This document shows positions 18,001 to 27,757 of a stretch of 53,891 nucleotides of DNA, piece by piece (positions within the stretch are counted from its first letter, which is position 1; each line of letters begins with the position of its first letter). Both the position numbers and the translations under genes were made by a program. The DNA comes from Gammaproteobacteria bacterium (GTDB lineage Bacteria > Pseudomonadota > Gammaproteobacteria > Chromatiales > Sedimenticolaceae), in contig JAGRHE010000002.1 of assembly GCA_020445165.1 (NCBI GenBank), positions 1 to 53,891 on the forward strand, in the 5' to 3' direction. The notes beneath the pieces are model-generated. The model made no database searches, had not been told where the DNA came from, and worked only from the letters and a program-made list of their open reading frames with translations.

Positions 18001-21000
18001 GCTGGCAGGTGCAAGGTCGATCGTCGTCAGCTGGTGCGCGGGCAACGTATCGACATGCTGTGGCCAACTCTCGGCCGCGCCATGATAGATCCGAAACACC
18101 CATCGGTCATCGACAGGCATGAGCAGCCCAATGTCATCGAATCCATCCTGGTCCACGTCACCCAGTGGCTGCAGCATGGTATCGGCGAAACCTTCATCCA
18201 TGGCATTGGCATAGACACCAAAGGCAAAGTCCGAACGTGGGGCGTCGTCGGACAGGCGCGTAACATATGCGGGGGAACCGGCCCACCCACCTGCCTGGCC
18301 ATAGTAGAGATCGACCTGTATGGGACGGTCTTCGCCCGAATCATCGAAGACATTGCTTGCACTCGGACCGCTCACCGCGGTCTTGACCAGCACATCATCG
18401 AAACCATCGCCGTTGATGTCGCCGGCGCTGTGCATGCTGAAGACCTGGTAATCATCGACCAAACCCAGCTCGGCTGAATGCAGAACGGTTTTCTCCTGCG
18501 CGCCGTCAACCGCAAGCTGCAGCGGTGCACTGACCGTGGCACCTTCGCTGTCGGTGGCACTCAACTCCAGGCTCAGCAGGCCGCGATCGCTTTCACCGGG
18601 CAAGCCACTGAGCACACCCGATTGTGTATCCAGCGTCAGCCAGTCGGGCAGCGCTGAGCCATCGTGCATCGTCATGCCGAATGTCAGTGTGTCACCCACG
18701 TCCGGATCGCTGAACACCCTGCCATCGAGTGCGAAATAAAACGCGTAGCCGGCGTCGGCATGCTGAACGCCGGGCAGGCTTGTGACCTTGGGCGCGTCGT
18801 TGCTTTTTTCCACTCGCAGCGTCACCTGGGCCATGGCCGTCAAGCCGCCGCGGTCGTGGGCATGCACCTGCACCCGATGCTCCCCGACGTCGAGATTCTG
18901 CGGTGTGCCGCTGAAGGTGTTGCTGGCTGGATCGAACAACAACCAACCCGGTAAAGGCGCGCCGTCGGGGCCACTCACCGTTATCGACAACACCTCGTTG
19001 TCGCGATCGCCGAACAGATCGTCGGGCAGGCGCCAGTGCAACGGCTGCTCCTCGCGCACTGCGTGGATGGTTTCGCTTTCGGCAACAAAGGGAGCGTGAT
19101 TGATCCGCGCCAGCAGCGCGTCACCGGCGAATACGCTGCCACCCGGCGCGATCAGTCGCGCCGGAAGCGTGATCGCTCCGTCAAGGATGACGCCGGCCTG
19201 TGCACCGTCCATCACGACCTGAAGATCGTCAGCGACCCGATTGAGGTAAACCTGTTCGCCGGCGTCGCCATCGACGACGATCGTATTCGCGCCGCTGTGG
19301 TCGTCGATTATGGTGTTCGGCTGATCGACCGAAAGTCGATAGCTGTCATTGCCGGCGCCACCGCGCAAAGTCATGCCGTCGGCGGCGACCGAGAAGTGAT
19401 CGTTGCCGTCCGTGCCATGGACGAGGCCATCCGACGCAGCCGCCGCTTCCACCAACTTGCCGAACGCCGGCTCGGACGACAACGCTGCGGCAACGGTGAT
19501 CACGCTGTCATCGGAAAAACGCAGAAGGTCGTTAGCGCTGGCGTGCCAGTCGCGAATGGTCAGGCTGTCGTTGCCATGTATGACGACCAGGTCTGATTCG
19601 GATTCGACGATGTGTAGATCGAAGAAAGTGGCATCGGTGAAAGACACCAGGTCGAGCCCAGTGTGATCAGCGATGACGTCGTGTCCATGTCCGCTGGACA
19701 AACGATAGTCGTCAGAGCCTTCACCACCGTCCAACAGGTCGTCGCCACTTCCCCCGTAGAGCACGTCAGCACCGACACCACCGATCAATGTCTCGTCGTC
19801 GGCACTGCCGAACACCAGGTCGTCAGCGGCGGCACCGGTGAGAAATCGTGCACCGTCGATATGTTGCTCGATGAAGCTGGCAAAGTGCTGGTCCGGCGCA
19901 TTGCCGAACGCATAGGCCTCGATGGCGCCGGTCAGACCGCCAGCGATGAACAGCGCATCGTTTGCCGAATAGTGGATCAGAAGGTCATCACCCAGGTTTG
20001 GTCGTGACGCGCTGACCATTCCCCGCTCCACGCCGGAGAAAACGACCCGGTTGCCTTCGCCGGCGGTTTCATCGATGGCTTCGATGTACTCAGCGCCGAT
20101 CGGGCTGTCACCGGGTGAGAAAACGTAGCTGTCGGCGCCACCGGCACCATCCAGGTAGTCGATGCCCTCGCCACCGAAAAGCGTGTCGTCGCCCTCGTCA
20201 CCCCACAACAGGTCGTCACCGCTGCCGCCGAGCAACTCATCACTTCCCAGCCCCCCGCTGAGCTGGTCGGAGCCATGGCCGCCGAGCAGCACATCATTGC
20301 CACTGACCATGGACAGCTCGCCACCTTCACCGTACAGCAGGTCATCTCCGTCACCACCGGACAGGTAGTCATCGCCACCACCGCCGGCCAGGATGTCATT
20401 GCCGTCATCACCGAACAGGCGGTCATCTCCATGGAACGCCGGATCCATGCCGTCGAGATCACCGAACAACTCGTCGTGGCCCACGCCGCCGATCAGTTCG
20501 TCGTCGCCACCACCGCCGATCAGCAGATCATCGCCAGCGCCACCATCGAGGTGGTCGGCGCCGTGGTATTCGAGCTCACCGTCGTACACCACGCGGAAGT
20601 CACCGTCGAGCAGGTCATCGCCTTCGCCACCGAACAGACGGTCAGCGCCGCCATTGCCGGTGAGCCCATCATCACCGGCGCCACCGTACAAGGTGTCGTT
20701 GCCATGCAGCCAGGCCGGCACCGGATCGGCATAGGGGTTGTTCGGATCGATCGATGCATCGCCGGACAGCCGGTCGTTGCCATTCTCACCGAATATCACA
20801 TCGTCACCGGCCTCACCCCATGCGGTGTCGTCGCCGTCGCCGGCATAGATGCGGTCATCGCCGACATGCTGGTAGCGGTAGCTAAAGAAGGTGGTGGTGC
20901 TGCCATCGTCCGGATCGATCTCGATCCAGTGGTAGCTCCAATCGTCGTCGCGCAGACCGAGCAATGGATAGCGCACCAGGACCTTCATGTCACCGTGGAT

Positions 21001-23526
21001 CTGGTCATCGCCGGCGCCAGCATAGATGAGGTCGTTGCCGTCACCACCGAACAGGCCATCGAGCATGGCGCTGCCGTAGAGTTCGTCGTCGCCATAACCG
21101 GCATCGATTAGGTCTGCCCAATCGCCCTGGATGCCACCGAACACAGGATCACCGCCTCCGGCGATGACGGCGGGCGCATCCAGTTGAGTGGTCGCATACA
21201 GCCGATCGTCACCGGCACCTCCAAAGATCACGTCCTGGCCGACGCCGCCCTCGACGATATCGCGGTCAGGTGCCAGGCTCTCGAAGCGGATACTATCCTC
21301 GCTTATCCCGGGAGTATCCGAAGCGAGCGGTTGTTCCCAGGCGTAGATCCAGTCCCGACCGTCGCCACCGCGTATGTAGTCGTCGGCATTGAACAAGGTA
21401 TTGGGCACCGAGTAGTCAGCCGCATGCGCGCCTTCGATGCGCTCGGATGCAGCTGTACCCTGGATCAGACCCCGATAGACGTCTCCTGTTTTCTCGACCT
21501 CGGTGAGCGAGATACCCAGGTCGTTGTCTGCAAACTGTCTGATCCGCAGAATCCCGCCATCGCTGATGCGGGTGACAATCAGGTCGTCTTCAACCCTCGC
21601 ATAGGTGAATTCGCCAGACCCACTGACATACAAGACATCACCGGCCTCGCGCTTTCCGCCATCCAGCTCGATGTTACCGAACGACACCCGGCCTTTGCCG
21701 TCGCTGTCGAACACCGTGTCACCGGCATCGGCAAGATAGGCGTCATCACCGACGCCGCCCTCGAGATAGTCGTCTCCCCTGTCTCCGGCCAGGCGGTCAT
21801 CACCGGCACCGCCGAACAGCATATCGCTCGACAGCCCACCGACCAGGATGTCGTCATGCGCACTGCCGAACAGCAGTTGATCGAAATTGTCGGACAGGTA
21901 GTGCAGGTCGAGCTCGGCGCCGACGCCCTCTTCGGCATCATCCATCTCGCCAGCATCGAGATAGTGATAGTCATATCCCCCGGGATAGACGTTGCCTGGT
22001 GTAACTTCTTCTCCTGCCAACTGAAGCTTCACCTTGGTCGACAGCGCGCGGGCGCGTGCCAGCAGGTATTCATCGGTCAGACCCGTGCCAGTCGCCGGAT
22101 CGAGCAGGTCGAGCTCGCCGTCTTTACCGTGCATGTCCGTGTAGAATGCATCGGGCAGCAGGACCGCGAACGGATTGAGCTTGAGCAGCGCATAGCGGAA
22201 GGCGAGATTCTGTTTCCCGGTCGCGGCGAGTGATTCGGATGGCAGTTCGTCGGCGCTGCCGGGCTTGATGATCTTGTCCATCGACAGGAAACCGGCATCT
22301 TGGTCCGGGATCTGTTCGGTCGTCGGGAGACTGCCCTCGCCGAAGTAAAGCACATCGAGCCTGCGCAGGATGTCTCGCCTGTTTTCGTCATCTCTGCTGC
22401 CGAGGTAGTCGTGGAAGTCCTTGGCGGCATCGGCACCCAGGAAGCCACCGACTATCGCGGCACCGACCACCACGACCGCTGCCAACGGTGCTGCCACGGT
22501 AGCTCCAGCTGCTGCGACCAGGCCCAGTGCAATTCCTGCGATAGACGCCCCAAGCGTCTCGCCCGCCGCCGAACCGGCCGCGTCCAAAGCCCAGTCCCGC
22601 ATGATCGTCTTGGCCTGCTCATGGTCGCCACGCGCCTCGGCCGCAGACGCGGTGTTTGCGGCGATCATCAAAGTCGCAGTCAATCCCAACGGCCCCATCT
22701 TGCTCAATCCAGGGCTCCATTTGCCCCGCCGGATCATATCTACTTCAACCTCGAACGCTTGCTTCATGGTCGTGCGCACTTCGTCAAGGCGACCATCGTT
22801 CGCGAACACATCGACGGCGGCCTGCGAATACCCGAACCGAACCGGGTCCTTGAGTACCTCACCCAACTGGTCCGGTGGAGGGAAATTCAAATACCCATCG
22901 ACATTGCCCCCGACCAGCCCGGACAGGTAGACCTTGATATGCGAATGATCGAAGACGAAGTGGCGCAGTGCCGCATCGCCATGTTGGCGGGCGTATTCGA
23001 GCAGCTGTTCGCGGGGAATGCCGTCGATCTCGGTGACGTCGGCATTCTTGAGAATTTCCGGCAGCTCAGTCTGTGCCAGGATGCGGGAGGTGTCGCCTTC
23101 AGGCGCGATGATCAGCACCTCGCCGGTAGTGGCCTGAGCAAAACGACGTGAGACTTCGGCCCAGGGGCCGTCGGTGGGGTGGCCCAGCCAGTCTTTGGCG
23201 GGGCCGCTGTAGTCTTGTGAATCGAGTTTTGCGGCATCGATACCAAACGCCTCTGCAACTTTCTCAGAAAACTCCTCGGAGATAAGTAGCTTCCCAGCAA
23301 CAGTGTTATCAAGGACTCTTACATCCGCCCCAGACTGCAATATGCTCCCTACGATTTCACCCGCGTCCGGCCCCCCGGCGACCTTCCCGCTGTAGAGTAA
23401 CGTCACAGCACCCTTATCGTGAATTGAGAGTTGCCCAACCAGCTGAAGCAAATCTGATTTCAGCGCATCGCCGGTGGAGTCAAGTGCTTCTAGCGCATCC
23501 AGCGCCTCGTCCAATGTCTCATACAT
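15091..23526 (-). CDS. Giant type I-secreted RTX protein with FG-GAP propeller and unknown N-terminal domain
   Basis: A 2811-residue secreted protein without a signal peptide. Residues 1-545 are free of repeats: a mixed alpha/beta part ([27 protein letters not shown]) followed at about 317-365 by a Gly/Ala-rich hydrophobic stretch ([20 protein letters not shown]) able to enter membranes. Residues about 550-1400 are calcium-binding RTX nonapeptides (GGxGxDxLx), interleaved with haemolysin-related strands such as [15 protein letters not shown]. About 1474-1674 holds two cadherin-like/He_PIG domains. About 1680-2215 has seven FG-GAP loops of the type DxNxDGxxD, expected to form an integrin-like propeller. 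A second RTX array runs 2215-2720, and the C terminus ([13 protein letters not shown]) is the likely uncleaved secretion signal. AAGGA precedes the ATG. Transporter genes lie upstream in the same operon. Role may be adhesin, toxin or bacteriocin. Confidence 0.88.
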   Translation of the reverse strand: MYETLDEALDALEALDSTGDALKSDLLQLVGQLSIHDKGAVTLLYSGKVAGGPDAGEIVGSILQSGADVRVLDNTVAGKLLISEEFSEKVAEAFGIDAAKLDSQDYSGPAKDWLGHPTDGPWAEVSRRFAQATTGEVLIIAPEGDTSRILAQTELPEILKNADVTEIDGIPREQLLEYARQHGDAALRHFVFDHSHIKVYLSGLVGGNVDGYLNFPPPDQLGEVLKDPVRFGYSQAAVDVFANDGRLDEVRTTMKQAFEVEVDMIRRGKWSPGLSKMGPLGLTATLMIAANTASAAEARGDHEQAKTIMRDWALDAAGSAAGETLGASIAGIALGLVAAAGATVAAPLAAVVVVGAAIVGGFLGADAAKDFHDYLGSRDDENRRDILRRLDVLYFGEGSLPTTEQIPDQDAGFLSMDKIIKPGSADELPSESLAATGKQNLAFRYALLKLNPFAVLLPDAFYTDMHGKDGELDLLDPATGTGLTDEYLLARARALSTKVKLQLAGEEVTPGNVYPGGYDYHYLDAGEMDDAEEGVGAELDLHYLSDNFDQLLFGSAHDDILVGGLSSDMLFGGAGDDRLAGDRGDDYLEGGVGDDAYLADAGDTVFDSDGKGRVSFGNIELDGGKREAGDVLYVSGSGEFTYARVEDDLIVTRISDGGILRIRQFADNDLGISLTEVEKTGDVYRGLIQGTAASERIEGAHAADYSVPNTLFNADDYIRGGDGRDWIYAWEQPLASDTPGISEDSIRFESLAPDRDIVEGGVGQDVIFGGAGDDRLYATTQLDAPAVIAGGGDPVFGGIQGDWADLIDAGYGDDELYGSAMLDGLFGGDGNDLIYAGAGDDQIHGDMKVLVRYPLLGLRDDDWSYHWIEIDPDDGSTTTFFSYRYQHVGDDRIYAGDGDDTAWGEAGDDVIFGENGNDRLSGDASIDPNNPYADPVPAWLHGNDTLYGGAGDDGLTGNGGADRLFGGEGDDLLDGDFRVVYDGELEYHGADHLDGGAGDDLLIGGGGDDELIGGVGHDELFGDLDGMDPAFHGDDRLFGDDGNDILAGGGGDDYLSGGDGDDLLYGEGGELSMVSGNDVLLGGHGSDQLSGGLGSDELLGGSGDDLLWGDEGDDTLFGGEGIDYLDGAGGADSYVFSPGDSPIGAEYIEAIDETAGEGNRVVFSGVERGMVSASRPNLGDDLLIHYSANDALFIAGGLTGAIEAYAFGNAPDQHFASFIEQHIDGARFLTGAAADDLVFGSADDETLIGGVGADVLYGGSGDDLLDGGEGSDDYRLSSGHGHDVIADHTGLDLVSFTDATFFDLHIVESESDLVVIHGNDSLTIRDWHASANDLLRFSDDSVITVAAALSSEPAFGKLVEAAAASDGLVHGTDGNDHFSVAADGMTLRGGAGNDSYRLSVDQPNTIIDDHSGANTIVVDGDAGEQVYLNRVADDLQVVMDGAQAGVILDGAITLPARLIAPGGSVFAGDALLARINHAPFVAESETIHAVREEQPLHWRLPDDLFGDRDNEVLSITVSGPDGAPLPGWLLFDPASNTFSGTPQNLDVGEHRVQVHAHDRGGLTAMAQVTLRVEKSNDAPKVTSLPGVQHADAGYAFYFALDGRVFSDPDVGDTLTFGMTMHDGSALPDWLTLDTQSGVLSGLPGESDRGLLSLELSATDSEGATVSAPLQLAVDGAQEKTVLHSAELGLVDDYQVFSMHSAGDINGDGFDDVLVKTAVSGPSASNVFDDSGEDRPIQVDLYYGQAGGWAGSPAYVTRLSDDAPRSDFAFGVYANAMDEGFADTMLQPLGDVDQDGFDDIGLLMPVDDRWVFRIYHGAAESWPQHVDTLPAHQLTTIDLAPASISDPGVPLTHRLSGDQPHVYVETIDWDGDGKQDLLFSAGNLSIHLLDDVASWRGQTVDASTLTAQSSLQLYNSADVPNPNVRSLNAIGDVNGDGRVDLFLMSEHLRNADGSGDEEGGAVFPTQVHRILYSSADLYGDVDLDHLATGQSTELFKQGRLLTSQYGGLPVHAVGDVNGDGYDDVAVGYANADLSVIFGGPGGLQANDLALLDGSNGFAITGLPWTYYRTDGFEIEAADVNSDGLSDIVLGSFAGETDSEGVGIGQNGLAWVILGRETGFLASVDLWSMSANEGFRLMSPYPGAPTAPQGAQDIRVHQPYEGVEQVALADINGDGIVDLLKSAVDGRQSAIQTLYGRPFANDEAYWGSEDADHVSALDGGLVYTRGGDDLIEVTAREKPVEIIAGAGDDQVTVTYGSPATQDDFTGGDVTVHGGAGNDILRLQIPVHADGVQVPINTTTLAGGAGGDTYVVSSAGVSAGRVIINDRSSASQRNNLVLGSGYSGAGVRLSRGSLKLSFAGDGLEIHLQNFDPDNVVDGVRDIDRFHFADGTTLSYEELVERGFDIDGSARDDLLEGTSVVDRISGLDGDDVLLAGAGDDMLEGGAGDDRLEGGAGNDHYLFKVGDGNDQLLDSAGEDSIVFGAGIAVADLVVGLDEGALQIGYGLDDQVTIAGWTGAQGSPVEHFLFADGSRLKAMDVDSLMQEDVNRVIGTARNDYLFGSIGDDYLEGLEGNDRLYGNGGDDRFLVSMGGGFDGFYGGAGYDRVIASGGTEAIGISGWLSRGNSIEEIDGGPDAARVLGDGFSNYLDVSTITLSNVAAIDGGAGNDMIIATDRADALIGGSGNDTLRGGMGDDTYRFATGDGRDRVYETGGYDTLAFSAIGHEQLWFERTGSDLVVSVLGASDQVTLADWYASSNTVVERIETSDASISIDQGLEQLIAAMAAFDKPPAVEAVFSDPSYQGLSATIAAAWQAA
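15440..16875 (-). repeat. Second RTX repeat array (within the giant gene)
   Basis: Encodes the C-terminal set of glycine/aspartate nonapeptides, for example [20 protein letters not shown] and [19 protein letters not shown]. Each array should fold into a calcium-loaded beta roll after export and pull folding from the C-terminal side. Confidence 0.85.
16890..18500 (-). repeat. Seven FG-GAP/VCBS-type repeats (within the giant gene)
   Basis: Encodes seven calcium-loop modules: [76 protein letters not shown] and [13 protein letters not shown]. Seven is the blade number of integrin-alpha propellers. Confidence 0.85.
19330..21890 (-). repeat. First RTX repeat array (within the giant gene)
   Basis: Encodes the long N-proximal nonapeptide array, for example [36 protein letters not shown] and [20 protein letters not shown]. 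Spacers between units vary, including a long Asp/Trp-containing insert before [20 protein letters not shown]. Confidence 0.85.
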
Positions 23527-23554
23527 TTTCGATCGTCCTTGATCAGGTATCTTG

Positions 23555-23989
23555 TCAAAGCGTCAATGTCATCTTACTGCTCGCTCTGCTCGAATGAATC
23601 CCTCCACCACCATAGGCTTCCAATGCCTCGCGGAGATCAGCAATAATGTCATCTCGCTGGTCGAGAAGATGGTTCGGGACAAAAAAGCCCTCGCCGTAGC
23701 ATTCGATCAACTCATAGTGCGACCAACCGTCACTGCCACGCTCTCCACCAGCACTACGCAGTGCCAAACACAACGACATTAGCTCGCCATTGCGACGGAA
23801 GTGCCAAGTCGTCTTGTAAGAGCTTTCGCCTCGTCCTTTCTTGATTTGCCGTAAGTAGATTTCTCGATCGTGATCGATAGTCCAGGATCTATTGGGCACG
23901 CAGCCCGTTTTCGACAACCAAGCATCAACCTCATTCAACCCATACTTCTCCCTATCCTCCGGGCTGATACGTTCATTTACGAATCCCAT
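23555..23989 (-). CDS. Unrecognised 144-residue protein between HlyD-like and RTX genes
   Basis: A 144-residue soluble protein starting [20 protein letters not shown], with [30 protein letters not shown] and [19 protein letters not shown], then a helical [11 protein letters not shown] end. I do not assign it to a named family, although similar start and WTID-x-x-REIYLR patterns are, from memory, found in small proteins beside RTX genes. No signal peptide or membrane segment, so it stays in the cytoplasm unless carried by type I secretion. It lies 65 bases after hlyD-like and 28 bases before the RTX gene, all on the minus strand. The position would suit an RTX activator, chaperone or immunity protein; it lacks recognisable HlyC acyltransferase motifs. 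GC is visibly lower than in the transporter genes. Confidence 0.68.
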   Translation of the reverse strand: MGFVNERISPEDREKYGLNEVDAWLSKTGCVPNRSWTIDHDREIYLRQIKKGRGESSYKTTWHFRRNGELMSLCLALRSAGGERGSDGWSHYELIECYGEGFFVPNHLLDQRDDIIADLREALEAYGGGGIHSSRASSKMTLTL

Positions 23990-24054
23990 AGCTCTCCCTC
24001 TTCTTGTACTGGCTGGCGACCTTCACCGAGCCGTAGCCCCATGACGGCATACAT

Positions 24055-25359
24055 CTACCGCTCCCTCACACTCTCGTCTTTGTACCTCAGCAAGGGGCTG
24101 AGGAAAAATTCGATCAATCTGCGCGTACCGGTCTTCGTCTCCACGGAGACCGTCATTCCAGGACCGAGCTCGACCGGATGGCCATTGACTGCGATCTGCG
24201 AGCGCTCGAGGGCGACGCGCATCGTGTAGACCAGTCCCCTGGTCTCGTCGGGCACGGCGTCGTTGGCAATGCCGAGGACCCATCCGCCAATGCTTCCATA
24301 GCGGGTGAACGGAAAGGCGTCGACCTTGATCGCGACCTCCTGTCCGGGCTCGACAAAGCCGATATCCTTGTTCTCGATCATCGCCTCGACTTCCAGCATC
24401 TCGTTGCGCGGCACCACGACCAGCAGCATCTGGGCCGGTGTGACGACCGCTCCGACACTGTTCACCGCGAGTTGCTGAACCACTCCGGCGACAGGCGCGG
24501 TGATGGTCTGCGCCTTCAGCCGTGTTTGGGCCTTGATGAGTTCCTGTTCGATGGTTGCGCGCCTGCGCTCGACCTCGTCGAGGCCTTCGCTGACCTGGCG
24601 GGCGAACTCGCTGCGGGTCAAGGCGATACGGGCATCGATCTCTTCGATGGCTGCCGCCAGTTCGTCGACCCGGCTCTGGTACATCCGCAGTTCATGCAGG
24701 CGTTCCAGGCGCGCCTGTTCGGTATGCAGGTATTCCTGCTCGGACAGCAGCTTCTGCTCGGACAGGTTCTTGTGATCGCTCGCCCTCCTGCTGACGATCG
24801 GCATGATCGCGCGCAGCTTCTCGACCTGCTGCGTGGCAGTGCGCTGCTCGGCTGATCGCCGGTCTCTTTCGGTATGCAGCACCGACACCTTGTCGCGGTG
24901 TTCCCGCCAGCGCCGCAGCAGCAAGGTATCTTCATTGCCGGCCGGGTCGGCCGTCGCCGGCACCGTATCCTGTGCCAACCATTCTGCCAGTCGTTGCAGG
25001 CGGGCGCTTTCAAGCGCGCCGGCATCACGCTGCGCCAGCAGGTTCGCCACATCCGCTGCGGCACTGTCTGGATCGAGCTCGATCAAGACGTCGCCGGTCT
25101 CGACATGCTGACCTTCGGCAACATGTATCCTTTTCACCGTGCCGATCTCCAACGCCTGCACAGCCTTGCTGTGGCCGCTGGGAATGACCCGACCCGGGGC
25201 GACCACCACGATATCGACCTTGCTCAGCGCTGCCCACACAACGGCGGCAACGAAAACAGCGGCGATGGTCCAGATGATCGCGCGCCCAACCGGCGATGCC
25301 GGAGTACGTTCGATTTCGAGCGCTGCCGGCAGAAACGCAGTTTCCAACTGGCGACTCAT
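24055..25359 (-). CDS. HlyD-family type I secretion adaptor (membrane fusion protein)
   Basis: A 434-residue periplasmic adaptor linking the inner-membrane ABC transporter to a TolC-type outer-membrane channel. A single membrane helix (about residues 27-45, IIWTIAAVFVAAVVWAAL) is followed by a lipoyl-like half (VKRIHVAEGQHVETGDVLIE), a long coiled coil rich in Arg, Glu and Gln at about 125-280, the second lipoyl half (ITAPVAGVVQQLAVNSVGAV) and beta-barrel segments (GQEVAIKVDAFPFTRYGSI, GMTVSVETKTG) ending RRLIEFFLSPLLRYKDES. This order and ending are those of HlyD. The start overlaps the stop of the transporter gene by four bases. No TolC homologue is in the window. Confidence 0.93.
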   Translation of the reverse strand: MSRQLETAFLPAALEIERTPASPVGRAIIWTIAAVFVAAVVWAALSKVDIVVVAPGRVIPSGHSKAVQALEIGTVKRIHVAEGQHVETGDVLIELDPDSAAADVANLLAQRDAGALESARLQRLAEWLAQDTVPATADPAGNEDTLLLRRWREHRDKVSVLHTERDRRSAEQRTATQQVEKLRAIMPIVSRRASDHKNLSEQKLLSEQEYLHTEQARLERLHELRMYQSRVDELAAAIEEIDARIALTRSEFARQVSEGLDEVERRRATIEQELIKAQTRLKAQTITAPVAGVVQQLAVNSVGAVVTPAQMLLVVVPRNEMLEVEAMIENKDIGFVEPGQEVAIKVDAFPFTRYGSIGGWVLGIANDAVPDETRGLVYTMRVALERSQIAVNGHPVELGPGMTVSVETKTGTRRLIEFFLSPLLRYKDESVRER

Positions 25360-27533
25360 GCTTCGTCTCCCACCCTGGTCGGGCCTGCAGGCACCGACAA
25401 CTCGTGCCCGGACTGCAACGCATGGAGACCGGCGTAGATGCCACGTTGGGCAAGCAGCGCATCGTGGCTGCCCTGTTCGACGACCATGCCCTGGTCGATG
25501 ACGAGGATGCGGTCTGCGTGGCGGACGGCACTCAGCCGATGCGCGATGATGAACACGGTCCGTCCCCTACAGATCGCGCGCATGTTGCGCTGAATGATGC
25601 GTTCGGACTCGTAGTCGAGGGCGCTGGTCGCCTCGTCCAGCACCAGGATCGCCGGATCGCTGACCAGGGCACGTGCGATCGCGATGCGCTGGCGCTGGCC
25701 TCCGGACAGGTTCGCGCCCTGCTCGCCGACCAGGGTGTCGTAGCCCTCGGCCATCTCCAGGATGAACTCGTGCGCGCCGGCAAGCTTTGCTGCCGTGATC
25801 ACCGGTTCCATCGGCATGCCCGGATTGGTCAACGCGATGTTCTCGCGCACACTGCGGTTGAACAGGAAGTTCTCCTGCAGTACCACTCCCACCTGGCGAC
25901 GCAGCCATGCCGGCTCGACCAGCGCCAGGTCGACGCCATCGATCAGCACCCGTCCAGATTCCGGTACGTACAGGCGCTGGATCAACTTGGTCAACGTGCT
26001 CTTGCCGGATCCGGAGCGCCCGACGATTCCGATCACTTCACCGGGCCGAATGTCGAGTGTGATGTCGCGCAGCACCTGAGGCCGGTCGGGTGCGTAGCGG
26101 AAACCGACGCAATCGAAGCGGACCGCGCCCTTGAGCTCCGGCAGTGTCGCGCGACCCGGGTTGTAGCCGGGCTCGGTCGGCGTGTTGAGGATGTCGCCCA
26201 GGCGGCGGACCGAGATGCCAGCCTGTTGAAAGTCCTGCCAGAGTTGAACCAGGCGCAGGATCGGACCGCTGACGCGTCCGGCGATCATGTTGAACGCGAT
26301 CAGCTGACCGACCGACAGTTCACCCTGCATGACCTGCGTGGCACCGATCCAGAGTATCAGCACCACGGTGACTTTGTTGATGAAGGCCGCGATCTGGCTG
26401 GCGATGTTTCCAAGGTTCGACGCCTTGAAGCTGGCACCGACGTAACCGGCGAGTTGCTCCTCCCAACGACGCTGCATCTGCGGCTCCACCGCCATCGATT
26501 TCAACGTCTGCATGCCGGTTACCGATTCGACCAGGAAGGCCTGGTTCTCGGCGCCACGATTGAACTTGTCTTCGAGGCGCTGGCGCAGGATAGGCGTGAC
26601 CCAGGCCGACAGCACGATGTAGAACGGGATCGCAGCAGCGACCACCGCGGTCAGCAGCGGGCTGTACAGGTACAACACGATGAAGAACACCAGCGTGAAG
26701 AACAGGTCGATGACCAGGGTCAGCGCCGAACCGGTCAGGAAGTTGCGGATGTTTTCGAGTTCGCGCACCCGTGCGACCGAATCACCTACCCGGCGCGCCT
26801 CGAAGTAGGCCAGCGGCAGACGCAGCAGGTGATGAAACAGTTTCGCACCCAGCATCACGTCGACCCGGTTGCTGGTATGCGCAAACACATAGCTGCGAAG
26901 ACCGCCAAGTATCACGTCGAACAAGGAGATCGCGAGCAGGCCGATCATCAGTACGTCGAGCGTGGTCAGACCACGGTGGACCAGCACCTTGTCGATGACC
27001 ACCTGGAAGAACAGCGGAGTGAGCAGCGCGAACAGCTGCAGGAAGAACGACGCGATCAGCACCTCGCCGAACAGGCGCCGATGACGGACGATCGCCGGGA
27101 TGAACCAGCTGAAACCGAAGCGCCCCTCAGGCATGCCGAACGCTGCGCGACGCGCAAACAGGATCAATCGACCCGACCAGGCCTGCTCGAACAGTTCGCG
27201 CGGCAGGGTGAGCGGGCGTTGTTCGAGCGGGTCCTGTACCAGCACCCTGTCGTCGCGGATGCCGATCAGGATGAAGAAATGTCCATCGACATGCTGCGCA
27301 ATGGCCGGCAGCGGCGTTTTGTGCAGTCGCTCCCAGCGGCTGTTGACGGCATCGACCTTGAGACCCAGGCGGCGGCCTGCGCGCACCAGGGCATCGCTGT
27401 CGAAGTGCTGCGATGGGGAGCCGTTTTCATGCGCGAGATGGTCGGCGTCAGCGGCGACCTGATGAAAACGTGCGAGTTGCACCAGACACACGAGACCGGT
27501 GTCCGTCTGTTGGCTTTCCGTGCTGTGGGGCAT
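25356..27533 (-). CDS. HlyB-type ABC transporter for RTX secretion
   Basis: A 725-residue type I secretion ATPase. Residues about 10-135 form a C39 peptidase-like domain in which the catalytic Cys position reads D11-T12-G13, so it is proteolytically dead like the HlyB CLD, which holds unfolded RTX substrate. The six-helix membrane domain spans about 150-430 (FLQLFALLTPLFFQVVIDKV, RRVGDSVARVRELENIRNFL). The ATPase domain has Walker A GRSGSGKST (about 503-511), LSGGQRQR (about 609), Walker B ILVLDEATSALD (about 627) and the H-loop IIAHRLS. Similarity to Escherichia coli HlyB is high throughout. It is the first gene of the secretion operon; the SGNH hydrolase gene lies 224 bases upstream on the same strand. 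Confidence 0.94.
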   Translation of the reverse strand: MPHSTESQQTDTGLVCLVQLARFHQVAADADHLAHENGSPSQHFDSDALVRAGRRLGLKVDAVNSRWERLHKTPLPAIAQHVDGHFFILIGIRDDRVLVQDPLEQRPLTLPRELFEQAWSGRLILFARRAAFGMPEGRFGFSWFIPAIVRHRRLFGEVLIASFFLQLFALLTPLFFQVVIDKVLVHRGLTTLDVLMIGLLAISLFDVILGGLRSYVFAHTSNRVDVMLGAKLFHHLLRLPLAYFEARRVGDSVARVRELENIRNFLTGSALTLVIDLFFTLVFFIVLYLYSPLLTAVVAAAIPFYIVLSAWVTPILRQRLEDKFNRGAENQAFLVESVTGMQTLKSMAVEPQMQRRWEEQLAGYVGASFKASNLGNIASQIAAFINKVTVVLILWIGATQVMQGELSVGQLIAFNMIAGRVSGPILRLVQLWQDFQQAGISVRRLGDILNTPTEPGYNPGRATLPELKGAVRFDCVGFRYAPDRPQVLRDITLDIRPGEVIGIVGRSGSGKSTLTKLIQRLYVPESGRVLIDGVDLALVEPAWLRRQVGVVLQENFLFNRSVRENIALTNPGMPMEPVITAAKLAGAHEFILEMAEGYDTLVGEQGANLSGGQRQRIAIARALVSDPAILVLDEATSALDYESERIIQRNMRAICRGRTVFIIAHRLSAVRHADRILVIDQGMVVEQGSHDALLAQRGIYAGLHALQSGHELSVPAGPTRVGDEA

Positions 27534-27572
27534 GCCCCTTTTCCCTTGCGTGCCGATCCTTGGCGTTTTTTT

Positions 27573-27602
27573 ACTCTAGCCCGCATTCGGCGGCGAAGGC
27601 AA
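27573..27602 (-). promoter_or_regulatory. Promoter candidate for the type I secretion operon
   Basis: On the minus strand TTGCCT (27602-27597) and TAGAGT (27578-27573) are 18 bases apart, 40 bases upstream of the transporter ATG. Both boxes are partial matches to sigma-70 consensus. A T-to-A-rich run follows the -10. Confidence 0.33.
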
Positions 27603-27757
27603 AACTTTTCTGTTTACAAGGTCGCCGGGGATGACGAACGTTACAGGTACGCCGGGGTTGCGATTACGTATCCGGCAGCACAGGCTGCAGCAAATCGCTG
27701 TCGGCCAGTCACCGGTCGCACGAGAAGTTGCGGTCATTCGGCGACACGTCCGACCCG

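Noticed and set aside
15100..23500. Possible minisatellite or CRISPR-like array
   Set aside because: The periodic DNA encodes RTX nonapeptides and FG-GAP loops in one long frame; repeats are degenerate at codon level and have no constant repeat/spacer pattern. No CRISPR array was seen anywhere in the window.
27620..27650. CGTCATCCCCGGCGAC on the minus strand as a REP copy
   Set aside because: Only one half resembles a REP arm and there is no inverted partner.
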